Part shown: positions 1 through 12,174 of the stretch, piece by piece
How the letters are laid out: each line of letters opens with the position of its first letter
Position numbering within the stretch: position 1 is the first letter of the stretch
Origin: Rhyzopertha dominica
Lineage: Eukaryota; Arthropoda; Insecta; Coleoptera; Bostrichidae
Length of the DNA: 64,000 bases
Direction: 5' to 3'
Assembly: GCA_025024175.1 (NCBI GenBank)
Contig: QCXZ01000137.1
Span: forward strand, 69,626,680-69,690,679
The notes under the pieces: model-generated
Told to the model about the DNA's origin: nothing
Seen by the model: the letters and a program-made list of their open reading frames with translations, nothing else
Databases searched by the model: none
Translations under genes and position numbers: made by a program

Positions 1-840
1 GCGGCAAATTCAAAATATTGAAGTAATATTTTATACTCCTTGCCTCTCCTTATTTCAATACGTATAACAATGCGAGCAATCACAGGCTTGTATTGAACTC
101 TAATAAATCTAGAGTCATTGTATTCAGGAACACGTTTAATGATTCCTCTAAATATTTAGGTATAAATCATAAATAATACACTAAGATTTAAAGAACACCT
201 CTTAGAAAAAGAATTAAATAGCTTATATGAACCTTAAATATCTGTATAATAATTGAAAGATGTTGAGCTTTAATTTGAGGGGCGAACTCCGCGAATTCCT
301 AGTGCTGTCTTACTTCAACCATAAGAGTAGTGTTTTCTGTTCTTATTTGAATCGATAATATGTTATAAAAGTGCAGGTTGTTCAAAGCTCTTGTCTTAGA
401 TTCATTCTTTGCACCAGTACTGTCAACTTTGATTTGTAAGTAGGAATGATGGAACTTCCACACTGATTAGGGCTGGCATTTCTTTAGAATCCGTAGTTTT
501 CCCAAGGGTGTTATGGCCTAAACAGAAGAAGGATTGGGTTTCAAAGAGAATGTTTTTTAACTGGAGATGGGATTGAATCCATCCATGGATTCCTTGAGTA
601 TTTTAGAATACACAGACAAGTTGTTGGAGGCTCTTAGGTCCTTGCGAGAGATCGGCGAATTGATTTTTGGAATAGGTAGGACTACAGCTGCTATCCAGAT
701 AGCTGGATACACCCCTGTATTTAATCAGTGCTTGATTATGTTCGTAATGAAAGGGACAATACAAAGACAACATACCTTCGTAAAAATGTACTTACTCAAA
801 CCCGCACATGGAACAGGTTAGCTATAATACAGTTTACAAG
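1..840 (+). pseudogene. LINE reverse transcriptase C-terminal relic
   Basis: Remnant of the thumb/C-terminal part of a non-LTR reverse transcriptase. A stretch from about 78 reads NHRLVLNSNKSRVIVF, matching the usual 'L-N-x-x-K-S-x-V-I-V-F' block that follows the YADD site. Near 181-207 is LRFKEHL, the usual '(L/T)xFxxHI' block, and near 372-430 QVVQSSCLRFILCTS, matching 'LQRIQNSCFRF' of the LINE at 8850. Frames change between blocks and stops are frequent, so it is dead. The catalytic YADD lies outside the window. The last part (about 570-840) holds an 84-codon ORF that only weakly resembles a LINE C-terminus; the relic is secure only to about 470. Confidence 0.55.
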
Positions 841-1156
841 AACAACATGGATTTACGAATATTACAAATATATTCTAATTTTTGCTTCAACTTATGATGA
901 CTATGTCACCAATTAACTGCATAATAATAAATGTAAATTTTTTCCATCCTCTGCGCCACGAAAAACCAAATATAACACTGTTATTATGCGATATTATATG
1001 TTTTTAACAACTTGGGCACAATGTGAGCCAACTTCCCGTTTCAGCGGTAACGTTAGGTTTTATTTTCATTTTCAGTAATAAAACTACAAATACCAGCCAT
1101 TGAGTTTATCCTCGTAAGTGTAAAATTACCGTATATTAAGAATGGGTATCAAAATA

Positions 1157-1495
1157 CAGAGTTCCTATAAATGATTCATGCAACGCGGGCGGCATTGATT
1201 TCTGAGTTCTTTTTGTCGCCTTTTTCTAATTGCTGCTAAGCTACAATATGCACGGCGATCGTACTGAAGGTAGCAGATCAATGTCACATCACAGCTCCGA
1301 AATCTGAGCTTTCTGCAACCTTAAAGTTAATTATCCCACAAAATACTACAGAATGTGTAAAAAATACACACTCCCAGATGTTTTCTCACATTAAAATATA
1401 TCAAATAGTTCAAAAATCGACAGATAACAAGTAATTGATTTAATCGATAATTTCCATAAGCGCCCGGGATGCATGAAGCATTTATAGAAACCCTG
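1157..1495 (-). mobile_element. TA-type MITE, copy A
   Basis: About 339 bp with inverted ends. The right end read backwards is CAGGGTTTCTATAAATG; the left end is CAGAGTTCCTATAAATG followed by ATTCATGCA. It is homologous over its full length to copies at 11157, 37386 and 39468, in reverse orientation to copies B and C. The left flank is TA but the right flank is CA, so one half of the expected TA duplication has mutated or been lost. No coding capacity. Probably a non-autonomous Tc1/mariner-type element; no autonomous partner is identified here. Confidence 0.8.
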
Positions 1496-2519
1496 CATAA
1501 CAATTAAGAAGTTTATGTACTACCACACATTTGTTTGTTTGCCTGCTCTAAGCGACCTTAAATTTTGTCAAATCGAATATTGAACAACGAATTTAGTCAA
1601 AATCAGATAAAATAATTTCAAATAAACAGTTAAACGATAAATGCAACTTGTAAAACAGTACTTACTTAAAAAAATATCACCTAACCTATTCCGTATTGTA
1701 ACTGCTTAGAGCACATTAAAAACATATTACATATTCCTATGTCATGTCCTCCTATCACAAAAAAACGGGCAAAAAATGTAAAAAATCATATCCTTGTAAG
1801 CTGCCGCCATCTACCATCTTTAAAACCTCTATCCGCCCTCTTTCTAAAGTGGGCCATTTTTGTAGCAAGACAGAGGGCAAAGATCGTTATCCTTAAGTGG
1901 AGTTATCCGTACACATGAGCTTCCTACAAATAGTGTGTCATAAACGGTTACGAATACTTCTTCGAAAATAAACAATATTCAGCTTGCCGGTGAGATAGTT
2001 TTTTAGAGAAACATTAACACTACACATCACAGGCAGAAATCACAAAACTCGAGCCCCTACACGAGCTTTTCAATGTTAAAATGGTTTTCATTGAGAAATG
2101 AGGAATCAACTGTAATAATGACTCTATTATTACTGGGTATCTGCGTGGCAAAATTACATTGTAACGTCACACTCAGGTCGACGATGCATAATAACGTTTG
2201 CCATTATAATCCTTGATTATGCGACGTACCTATCACGCAAGATACCCGAAATTCCCTCAGCTAATACCGAATGAAATGGTTTCTCGGAGGTAACGTTCTG
2301 AATCCTGTTTAACGCCCTTGTATAATACATAGGTCTGTTATACCTAAGTAGACTGGTGCATGCTCACCTCCGTATCGTACTTGATTGCTTGTCCTGGTGA
2401 AACAAGCAATCTACATTAAAGGAGGTTTACTTAAGTGTTACACAACGATACTGCGGGAAAAAGCCATTTCGCACACCACGTTAAGTGCTGTGAAAATATT
2501 ATTTCAGGGAATTGGTGTT
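1496..2519. other. Non-coding stretch, nothing recognised
   Basis: AT-rich sequence between MITE A and Penelope element 1. I see no ORF, RNA gene or repeat structure that I can support. Confidence 0.5.
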
Positions 2520-4277
2520 AATGCCAGCGAGACGGGCTGAAGATAAAAAATTGTGAGTAAATATATGAATCAATATTTGCTAAACTCGAGGAAAATAAAA
2601 CTGGAAAATTACCTCTAACATTCGAATATCTACCACTGCAATGTGAAGAGAATAAATGAAATATAATGTTTTCTAAAGCAGACAAAGGTAATTGTTTAGT
2701 TATTTTAGATAAGAATGAGTTTTTAAATAAAGTTTTTAACTTCTTGGACAGTGAAAATTTTAGAACGGTTGATACTGATAATACTATTAAATTTAACAAC
2801 AAAATTGTTGTCTATGAATCCATTAACACCAAGGCTTTATGTACTTCCTAAAATACACAAAGATAATTGTCCTATCAGACCTGTTGTTTGTTACATAAAT
2901 TCTCCGTGTTATAAATTAGCTAAATGGCTAAATTTGACACTTCGTGAAGCTTTACATTTCGAAAATTCTTTTGCTATTAAAAATTCAATTGACTTGACCA
3001 ATAAACTTAAGAATTTTGAAATTCCCCAGAACTCTTTCCTTATTTATTTCGATGTCAATAATTTTTTTCCTTCGATACCTGCAAAAGACTGTCTTAAAAT
3101 ATTAAATAATTTGCTGTTAAATTGTAACTTACCTGTGTTCCACAAAAATAATTTGGTTTCTTTAACAAAATTTGTCTTAAATCAATTTTTTTTTGTTTCG
3201 ATAATAAATATTTCATACAATATTCAGGTTTAGCAATGGGTTTGTCTCTTAGTCCACTTTTAGCAGAACTTTTTATGGATAATTTAAAACAAGATATTTT
3301 CAAAAACGTTTCCTTTTCTTCGCATATTAAATTTTGGTATCGTTATGTAGATGATGTTTTGTGCCTTTTTGCAGGAAATTACAATGACTTAAATAATTCT
3401 CTTACATTTATTAATTCTCTTCATGATTCTATAAATTTTAGTTATGAAATTGATTCTAATACTTAATTAAATTCGATTTTTGGCTTTTTTAATTATACGA
3501 AATCAGTCTTCTCCTTACCTATCTTTCGAAATTTTTAGAAAACCCACATGCACCGATAACATTATTAATTAGTTTTCTTTTCACCCTTATACACACAAAA
3601 TTTCCGTATTTCATTCTTTTTAACAGACTTTTTAAATTACCTCTTTCTTTAAACGCTTTTGAAAAAGAACTAAGTGTAATTCTTCAAATTGCTTTTAATA
3701 ATAGCTTTCCAAATCATGTATTACAAAAATTGTACTTTAAACATTTAACAATATTTAAGTTTTCTTGTAACACCATTTATGTTGAAGAAATCAAAATTTG
3801 GTATCCTCTTAGGTTTGTTGGTCCAGTTTCATTTAGTTTATCTAAATTGTTTTCCTCTCGTGGAATAAGTGTTGGTTTTTCTACGGTATGCAGTGTGTTT
3901 TCCTGTTTTGTTCGCAATGAAGACAAAATTCCAGTTTTGAATCATTCGGGAGTTTATAGTTTTTCTTGTAACGATTGTAATTCTGTTTATATTGGTCAAA
4001 CTGGAAGATCTTTTTCAATTAGAGGCAATGAACACTTGAAACAGTATGAAAAATATGACAATACTGATATAGTTAATACAAATTCTTTGTTAGCAAATCA
4101 TTTATTGTCATTTAAACACACTGCCTCTTTAAATAATTTAAATTCTTTACATGTTTGTAATAAATCCTCAAAATTAAGTTTTCTAGAATTTTCTAGAAAG
4201 ATAACGGTAATTTTACAATTTTGAATGATTTTTGTCATTTTAGTTGTCCTATTCTAAATTCTTTATTTGATCATTGA
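2520..4277 (+). pseudogene. Penelope-like element 1: RT plus GIY-YIG endonuclease
   Basis: Degenerate single-ORF Penelope-like retroelement, read in at least three frames. The RT begins with KADKGNCLVILDKNEF (2675 on), then LPKIHKDNCPIRPVV (about 2843), the first catalytic block LIYFDVNNFFPSIP (about 3043), GLSLSPLLAELFMDNL (about 3239) and the catalytic YVDD at 3344-3355. A later block, FRKPTCTDNII near 3535-3570, follows after a frame change. The C-terminal GIY-YIG nuclease is visible as GVYSFSCNDCNSVYIGQTGR (about 3949-4010) with the downstream NEHL. Reading ends near 4277. Frame breaks near 2800, 3235, 3470 and 4205 show it is inactive. The identity is secure because RT and GIY-YIG in this order is diagnostic of Penelope elements. 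Confidence 0.92.
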
Positions 4278-7200
4278 TTTCATGTTTGTGTTTTTGGCAT
4301 GCAGGCTACCTTTTTGTTTGAAGTAAAGATTGCTTATTTCGGTTTTGACAATGTCAATTTTATAAATTCTTATATATTCCTGTTTGTACATTATGAGGCA
4401 CTATGTGGCTAATTATAGCTGAAAGCACTTTGCCTATTTATTAAATATAGTGGATTGATAGACTTCGGGGAGATTTATTGTAGAAGTAAAAATTACTACA
4501 TATATCCACTTAGAGAAAAATGGACCAGTTTACATTGTTTAAATTCTAATATTTTAGATTTATTCTATGTTCATCTAAAATGCAATAAAAATCATTAGTA
4601 TTAAAGTGCGGCACATTTTCAAAACAAAAACTGATCTAGAAGCTTTGGGTTTTGAGATGTTTCATTGGTCGAGCTGTCAGATGCTTTGCACCGATTTTTT
4701 TTCCCACCAAATAGCGCATTAGAACCCTATATTACGAGTTAGACGACTTAGTAGCTTTATAAAGCTGATGAATTGATCTATTTAAGTAGGGTGAGTGATC
4801 GAGGATTTTAAACAGCAGTGTTATAAAAAATATACTAAAAATTGGAAAGGAAAACACTTGCCAGCATTAAAATAGATAAAGTAAATAATTATTATACAAA
4901 ACATATACTGATGAAGGTGGTAACCATCACTTATGATATAAAAGTTAATATAAGCTCATCAGTTCAGTCATTTTAAGGGGTTCACCTAGAAATGAAAGAT
5001 AAAGTGCTATAAACTTATAAAACCCTTTATAATGACATTCCAAATATTTGCTCAAAAGTCGCAAAAAAATATCGCGTATGCGTTATGTTTAACCGTTTTT
5101 GAGATAGCGTGCGAAGTGTGCATAGCGCTCAGTATACATGTCGTAGCGCCAAGGTCAATTCTAGCTCATAATATGCATTTTAAACTTAAATATTAGTCAA
5201 CTATTATATTTATTAACTATGTAATATTTGATATTGATATATAAATGAAACAGCTACTCATTTAATAACACTTACCTCATTTAAATAAATTATAAATTAA
5301 TTTTTGCTCTTTAAAAAAAAGGAAAATAAGCTTCGATGGATCCCAGCTGTTCTGGGTTGAATCAAAAATTTCAACGAATTTTCATTCCCTAAAACACTTT
5401 GCCGATTAGACTGTTTTTCTTCCTTCATGATCTGTTCATGTCTGTTGGTTTGTTTCAGTATCTCTTAACCTGTTTCCGTCAATCCTCTCTTAATACTACA
5501 TTATTCGTATTTGTGAAGTTTCCGAGGGGTAAGATGTTCCAGTTCTACTGGTCAATTTTAAATCCTTTTATTCGCCCAATGAATATTTTGAGTTTACTTT
5601 ATTAGTACTCGTCGCCACTGTGAAGTTTCGAAGTGGTAAGCTTCACTGGAACGCTCACTGAAGTAAGCACTGAATAACGGTTTACTTGGAATGGTGAATT
5701 TTACCCAAAGCAATATAACAACCTGCTTCTCTAAAAACCTCCATTGATAGTCAAGAGTGGACGCTACAGTATTCTTTAGTGCATCAAAGGGTTATCTTTA
5801 CACAACTACATGAGCTGCTTTTATCAACCAGACTATATAACCTGGTGCATAGCTTTAACTTAGTATTGTAGATATAAATGTATTGGACCGTGGACCTTCC
5901 TAAAAAATCCAGACCTCATGACACTTCATCTTTATCTGTTTAACACTTTCAGCACTTATATTATTTTTCTACCGTTAAATTCTACTAAATGGTATCCGAT
6001 ACCATTTTGACGAAATTTAGCTGTTGATAGTTCAAATACCATAACATCTGTTTGTCAAATGCATTAGTAGGCTTCATACATCTGTTTTTGATTACCTGAC
6101 TGGAAATAATAAATATCAAACAGCCCTTAAAAATTACGACTAACTACTCTATATTAAACATCACATAATTTAATAGTACGATGACAAGCACTTTCTGTTT
6201 TCAATAATCCTATTACCAACGGCTATATCAAAATTGATGAGCTGGTTCATTAATTTCCAAAATGGACTTGTAGTATATCTTAAAAACTGTGTACATTTGA
6301 GGTACATTGTGTACCCTAATATCAAATCAAAAAAACGATATACCGAAAAATTATAGAAGAATATTTATTCAATAACGTACTTTTTCGAAAATAAATCCAC
6401 TTAAATGAAATAAGGATATTAAACAAATTGTAAGGCAAAATCAAAAGGGCTAATCGAATTATTCACGATAAAATGATGTAGGGCTCAAGGCGCAAATTAT
6501 AAAGTAATCTTGTAGAGCACCCTAACGCGAAACCCCCCGACTCAATTATAATTTTATTAAAATCGAATGCTTGCATTTATAAGCAAATGTCTTCACAGAG
6601 GGCGGTTCTTCTATTAAAACATCAAAAAATCCATATCTAATAAAATCAGGAAGGCGTAAAAACAAATCCTACCAAAACAGGTTGCATTTATAACTCAGTC
6701 ATTCAAACGTTGAAAGTTTAGAGCCGTGTAATACACTGTAGCGAATTGGCAACCATCACCCCTGAATCAATATGGATAAGGGTAAAGGAGAAATTCACGT
6801 TTAAAACTAGGTTATCGTGTAGGCAACCGATGATAAAAGGGGAATGGTTAGGTAATACGTTGAGCCATTTAACATAAAGAACTATAACGCTACGACAGAC
6901 GATAACTATACACAATGCGCTAAAAATACTGCGAGACGGTATGGGACATAATTAAACAACAGGAACATGATTCTCAATACATTGGTAAATAATACAGAAA
7001 AGCAATCAACAGGTAGCTAAAGCTTGGCACTGGCAAGAATACCAGTCTTAGCACAAACATCTGCTATCTACAATGATATAAACTTATTCACAATTACTGA
7101 CTACAATAACTTGCTTTCATTGCTAATACGATGTTCTTGGAAGTTGAAATGAGAACCTTAAGTTTACAATAACAGAACACTTAGTTTGAGTAGCATCAGT

Positions 7201-7324
7201 TCTGGAAAATGAATTATTTCTCACTATGACCCATTTTTGTAATATCAAAATTGTTACTAGTTTCATATTTGTGGCACAAATTTGTTTCGTCTAGGTTTGA
7301 TCAAACTGAGGTACTCATACTATT
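4278..7324. other. Long non-coding stretch
   Basis: AT-rich with only short chance ORFs (for example 5399-5605 and 6718-6915). At 4908-4935 CTGATGAAGGTGG followed by AACCATCA could be a decayed copy of the hairpin motif seen near the other Penelope elements, but the GAAAC half is missing. A weak direct repeat (GAAGTTTCCGAGGGGTAAG and GAAGTTTCGAAGTGGTAAG) occurs at about 5515 and 5622. Nothing else is supported. Confidence 0.4.
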
Positions 7325-9237
7325 AAATGCATGATTCACTTAAGAGATAAAGCATTTTCTAATTATAAAAGGACTAATAATATAGCAGACTTCCAATATT
7401 ATAAGAGCATTAGGAATTACGTTACCGGTGCTGTGAGAAGAGAAAAGGAAGCTTACCTCAAGTTTGTCTTACAAAACAAAAAAAGCAAATCGTTGTGGAA
7501 TAGTCTTCGTTCACTTGGCGTTATTCAGTCCCCAAACACTATTAATCTACCTTCGCATTTAAGTAACCCAAACTCCATTAACTCACATTTTTGCGATATT
7601 CAAGTTCCTGTCCAAGGCGCAATAGAGTTAGAGTATTTACAGAAGTATAGTGAGGTTCGCGATTTACAGACTAAATTTGTTTTCCATACCGTGGATCCGA
7701 GTGAGGTGGAGAGGAGCTTCGGTACCATTAAGAGCGGATCTATGGGGTTGGATGGCATTTCACTTAATATGCTTAAATTAGTATTTTTTCGTTTGTTGAA
7801 TCAAATAACATTTATTATCAATACATGTATAATTTCTTCACATTTTCCCATAGCGTGGAAACAAGCTCGTGTGGTTGCATTACCTAAAACAGCCAATCCC
7901 ACCGAGTTTTCTCAACTTCGGCCGGTGAGTGTACTGCCCACCATATCAAAGGTTTTGGAACGAATTTTATTTAATCAGTTGAAACGATTTGTTGATGACA
8001 ATAATATTATATCTGCACATCAGTCAGGATTTAGAGAACATCACAGCTCCACAACTGCACTTGTTCACATAGGAAACGAAATCTGTGGTTCGATAGACGA
8101 TAACAAAGTGATGTGTTTGGTACTGCTGGATTATACACGAGCTTTTGATACCCTGGATCATAAGATACTCTGCAATAAACTAAAATATTTTGGTATGGAT
8201 TCAGATTCTGTCTGCTTAGTAAATAGTTTCTTGTCTAACCGTACTCAGAGAGTTGCAATAAACAATGTTTGGTCGGAACCTCTGGAATTGAAGCAGGGTG
8301 TACCGCAGGGGTCACTTTTGGGGCCGTTATTATTTTCAATATATATATTTCAGACTTTTGGGAAGCTATGTCTTATTGCAAAGTGCATCATTATGCTGAC
8401 GATACACAAATTTGGTATAGTTTTAGTGAAACTGAAGTATCTGAGGCTTGCGATGCAATAAATTATGATCTAGATAAGCTCTATAGCATCTCCCAGGCAC
8501 ATAAATTAAATCTAAATGCAAATAAGTCGGCGGTTATGCTATTTGGCCGTGGAAAGGTTCGTGAAACTGTAAAACCTACTATCGACATTAAAATTCATGG
8601 TTCCAAGATAGGCCTTGCCGCCGTGTGGAAGAACTTGGGTCTGTATATCGACGAGAACTTTAGATTTTCTACCCATGTAAATACCCTTTGCAAATCCTCT
8701 TATTATGTTTTGAAAAATTTATTCCCTCATAGAAAAATATTACCCAATAACCTTAAATTATCTTTGTGTTATTCGCTTATTATCTCACGATTATCATACG
8801 GTGACGTTGTGTATGGACCGACTCTGCTTAGTAGGGATGCAAATCGGTTACAAAGAATACAAAACTCTTGTTTTAGATTTGCATTTGGGATTAGAAAGTA
8901 TGAGCAAGGAGTTTCAGCGATAATTGCCAATACAAAAAATCTTAAGCTTGATCGTCTTCGTTCTTATCACTTACTCTGTATGGCCCACAAAGGGATCATG
9001 AATCGATCTCCTGTTTACGTTCTTGACAAGCTCAATTGCCTTCACACTAATGCTACTGCTGCCCGGACTTTGCGACACCTCGGATTGTTGCGTATACCGC
9101 ATCATAAAACTGCCTTTTATGAACGGTCATTTGCTTATCAAGCCCCCCTTCTCTATAATAAAATTCCACGACAAATAAAAAATTGTTCGTTAAGAAACTT
9201 CAAAAAGCGTTTGAAAGAATACTTACTAACAGCTTAA
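7325..9237 (+). pseudogene. LINE ORF2 (linker, reverse transcriptase, C-terminus), one frameshift
   Basis: Best-preserved coding relic in the window: 376 then 322 codons. It starts in the endonuclease-RT linker (IHLRDKAFSNYKR, then NYVTGAVRREKEAY), so the apurinic endonuclease and any ORF1 are missing, the usual 5' truncation. RT blocks follow: GSMGLDGISLNMLK, LRPVSVLPTISKVLERIL, HQSGFREHHSSTTAL, the first catalytic block LLDYTRAFDTLDH (about 8125), GVPQGSLLGPLLF (about 8299) and catalytic YADD at 8392-8403. The thumb and C-terminus contain NRLQRIQNSCFRF and end at TAA 9235-9237. Frame is lost only within an ATATATAT run at 8338-8349; one AT unit fewer would restore it. CR1/Jockey-group affinity is my inference from motif style and tail type. 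Confidence 0.93.
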
Positions 9238-9494
9238 TGCCTATTATCTCTTCTAGTATCTGTAAATAACCGATTGTATCTTATTCCTTTTTTCTTTTTT
9301 TTATATTTTTGTTTTTGTAACTCTTTAGCTGTAAGTTAATATAAATTAGTTTAGTTATTCAATCTTCATCCTGCTAAATTCATTTACATAGGTTAGGTTG
9401 AAAAACAGCATTATGCTGACACCTCGCCTATAATATTTCTTGAATGTGTAATCTCTGTTACCACTGTAACAAAATGGAAAATGAAATAAAGACG

Positions 9495-9532
<38 letters not shown>
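9238..9532 (+). mobile_element. LINE 3' UTR with (ATT)n tail
   Basis: Non-coding 3' end of the LINE above. It finishes with AATAAAGACG followed by about twelve ATT triplets (9495-9532), a microsatellite tail of the kind seen on CR1/I-type LINEs instead of poly(A). The clean tail and long ORF suggest a relatively recent insertion. Confidence 0.85.
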
Positions 9533-10269
9533 ATCTGTTTATAAGCATGATCGACATAATATGTATATTTATCAAAAAATGATCTCTTAACTCTAAATGG
9601 AATTAACGAAATTTCAACTAGTGCGCACTAAATCATAGCCAACGTTTGCAGTAACAACATTTTTCGTAACATCTTTAATCATATATAGAAAGACATGTTT
9701 CATATTTTTCATAAAATACGATAAAGTGAAATCTGACACGAAATGCTTAAGTAATTTTGAAAATGCAAATTATACTAATTAAAAATAATAGAGGCGAGGG
9801 TTTCTAACGCATCCGATATACTTTTATAGTTCTCACTTGTCTATATATTTCTGTATTGCAGTATTAATGTTGAACTTCATCTATTACTATAAATTATACC
9901 ATCGTGCAAACACTGTACTGGCCGTTTTCAACAGTTAGAAATACATATTCCGTAAAATTGTAAGCGGTGTGAATATGCTGAGTGCTTCGAAAGTCTTTGC
10001 CCCATGTTAACTTTTAAACTCGTTATTAAGTTATCGTTGAAAAATTACTTCCTTAAAGAGGTCATATGTTTATCTCAGAAATCTATTCTCTAGCTGCTCA
10101 AAAATTTTACTCCTACATTCTAAACGCGTTAAGGTTTTTCTATTATTTTATTACTAGTTAATGTAAACCAGCTTTCCTCGGTCAATTAGAATATTTAGGA
10201 GACTGTACTATATTTTTTGCAATTGTAGACGATTTCATAAAGTTACAGAGAGTGTTGTAAGCTTAAGAT
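9533..10269. other. Non-coding stretch
   Basis: AT-rich sequence between the LINE tail and the satellite. Nothing recognised. Confidence 0.4.
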
Positions 10270-10990
10270 TACTTTCTCAAAACGTCGATGCTCAACGTCT
10301 CCATCGCGAGACTTTCTGCAATGCTTCACACTTAAAGAGTTCTTTCGTCTGTTGATGGATTTTCAAGAATGTTATATGACCTCGAAACGTCGATTTTTGA
10401 CATCGGTTACGGCAATGTGCCACACCTAGGGGTTCTTTCGTATGCTGATAAATTTTCTAGAATATTTTTCAACCTGCTCGAAACGTCGAGTTCGATTTTT
10501 CCATAGCGGGAGATCTCAGCATGTACCAAACTTGTAGGTTTTCTTAAACAAATTGTCTAAAATGTCCTGTGACCTTCCCGAAACATTGATTTTTGGGTCA
10601 CCCCCGCGAGACAGTTTCGGCAAACTGCCGAATCTTGGATCTTCCAGAATATTTTATAATACTCTCAAAATGTCAGACATTGCACTTTCCCCGTAGGTTA
10701 CACTTTCCAGAATGTTCTTTCGTTTTCTATTGAATGTTTTATGACCTTCTCGAAACGTAGATACATTTTTGAGTTCATTACCGCGAGACGGTTTTGGCAA
10801 ACTGGCACACTTGATGATTTCCTCGTCTTCTATTGAATCTTCCAGAATATTCCATGAAATTCTCTCTAAAATGTTGTATGGTCTTCGCGAAACGTCGATT
10901 TCCGATGTTTCTATCGGGTGGCGGTTTCAGCAATGTGGAGGACGGGATGGGACACCGCGAGACGATTTCCGCAAACAGCGACTGCAATTG
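10270..10990 (+). repeat. Degenerate tandem repeat, about 100-bp period
   Basis: The phrase CTCGAAACGTCGATTTTT or a close variant recurs at about 10278, 10382, 10478, 10578, 10675, 10750 and 10887. Accompanying blocks repeat in the same order: CGCGAGACGGTTT, GGCAAACTTG, GGTTCTTTCGTCT, and TCCAGAATGTTTTATGACC. Spacing is mostly 95-105 bp, with one short and one long interval, so the array has suffered indels. ORFs of 91 and 75 codons on opposite strands here are by-products of the repeat. It is more GC-rich than its surroundings. Confidence 0.8.
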
Positions 10991-11156
10991 ACAATTTGGC
11001 TGCAAGGTGAAATAATTTATGCATTTTGTATGCAGGGAAATTAACCCCTTTTAACCTCCATATCTCCCAAAACACTGCGGCCATCGACTCGCAACCACCA
11101 TAGTGTACGATGGGAGACTCGAGACTACCATCTCACACAAGTAAACTTTTTATATA

Positions 11157-11512
11157 CAGGATAAATGATTCACGCATCCAGGGCGCTTATGGAAATTATT
11201 GATTAAATCAATTTGCCGCCTCTCAGGAAAGTGACGTATACTTGTAATCTGTCGATTTTTGCATTATTTGATATATTTTAATATGAGAAAACGCCTGGGA
11301 ATGTGTATTTTCAACATATTAAGTAGTGTTTTGTGGGATAATTAACTTTAAGGTTGCAGAAAGCTCGCATTTCGGAGCTGTGGGGTGACATTGACATTGA
11401 TTGACTACTATCGCCGTGCATATTGTAGCTTGGCAGCAGTTACAAAAAGGCGGTACAAGGAATTTAGAAATCAACGGCACCCGCATTACATGAATCATTT
11501 ATAGAAACTCTG
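11157..11512 (+). mobile_element. TA-type MITE, copy B
   Basis: Full-length homologue of copies A, C and D, same orientation as C. Flanked on both sides by TA (11155-11156 and 11513-11514), the expected target duplication. The first few bases of the left end (GTTTCT of CAGGGTTTCT) are deleted, leaving CAGGATAAATGATTCACGC. No coding capacity. Confidence 0.88.
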
Positions 11513-11514
11513 TA

Positions 11515-11949
11515 CTTACATTATATTATTTTATATTATTACAAAGATCCGGGTAAAATCTCTGAAATATGACCTTGTTTTAAAACTGTTTTTTTTTAAT
11601 CCAATATGGCTTTACAGTCGCTACCAACTGACTTACTTACTTAGATAATGAATGTGGAGCTTTGAAATGAAAATCAAAATGCCTGCATTTTGCTATTTAC
11701 AATTTTTTAATTAGGAGCCACTCTGGCATTAACAATAAATAAAAAAAAAACATATCACCTGTAAGAGAAAGTAATTTTCCAACGATCTTACACGCATTTA
11801 ATTTAAACCTTCTAACATATATTTTATAGTTAAAGAAAAATATTTCTGAAAACTTCAAGGTTCACAGACGATGAACATGCGGATCTCAGTACCGCAATCC
11901 CATAAAGTAAGCTCGTTACAAAGGATGACATACTAGCAAAGGAAGTGCA
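11515..11949. other. Non-coding stretch
   Basis: AT-rich, with poly(T) and poly(A) runs. Nothing recognised. Confidence 0.4.
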
Positions 11950-12174
11950 ATGCAACCTTTTCTGGCAGACCGACCGGAATCAGTCAGACGTAACAGATTA
12001 ATGAATTCTCCAGGGATACTACGAACACATCCTTCTCACTGCAAACATCTAGGCTCAGTCAGTGCCAAAAGGGATTCTGGTGAATATTCATGTCAGGTCT
12101 TTAAGTCTGGGATAAACTATGGCTTGGAGATATTTATTTTAAAATCGAGACCCACAGATATTAAACTGAGGTAA
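11950..12174 (+). CDS. Unassigned ORF with Ig-like phrase, possible exon
   Basis: A 74-codon ORF containing SAKRDSGEYSCQV. The phrase 'D-S/A-G-E-Y-x-C-x-V' is characteristic of the last strands of immunoglobulin-fold domains (the tyrosine-corner cysteine). The ORF ends KLR followed by a GTAAAC that could be a splice donor. Against it: the partner cysteine and tryptophan of an Ig domain are not seen at the usual distance upstream, and the motif is short enough to arise by chance. It could be a single host exon or exon relic. I do not name a gene. Confidence 0.22.
   Translation: MQPFLADRPESVRRNRLMNSPGILRTHPSHCKHLGSVSAKRDSGEYSCQVFKSGINYGLEIFILKSRPTDIKLR

Noticed and set aside
4908..4935. Hairpin motif downstream of Penelope element 1
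   Set aside because: CTGATGAAGGTGG with AACCATCA is suggestive, but the GAAACGT half is absent and the stem is imperfect.
10769..11044. 91-codon ORF
   Set aside because: Lies in the degenerate satellite, with an opposing ORF in the same DNA; a by-product of the repeat.
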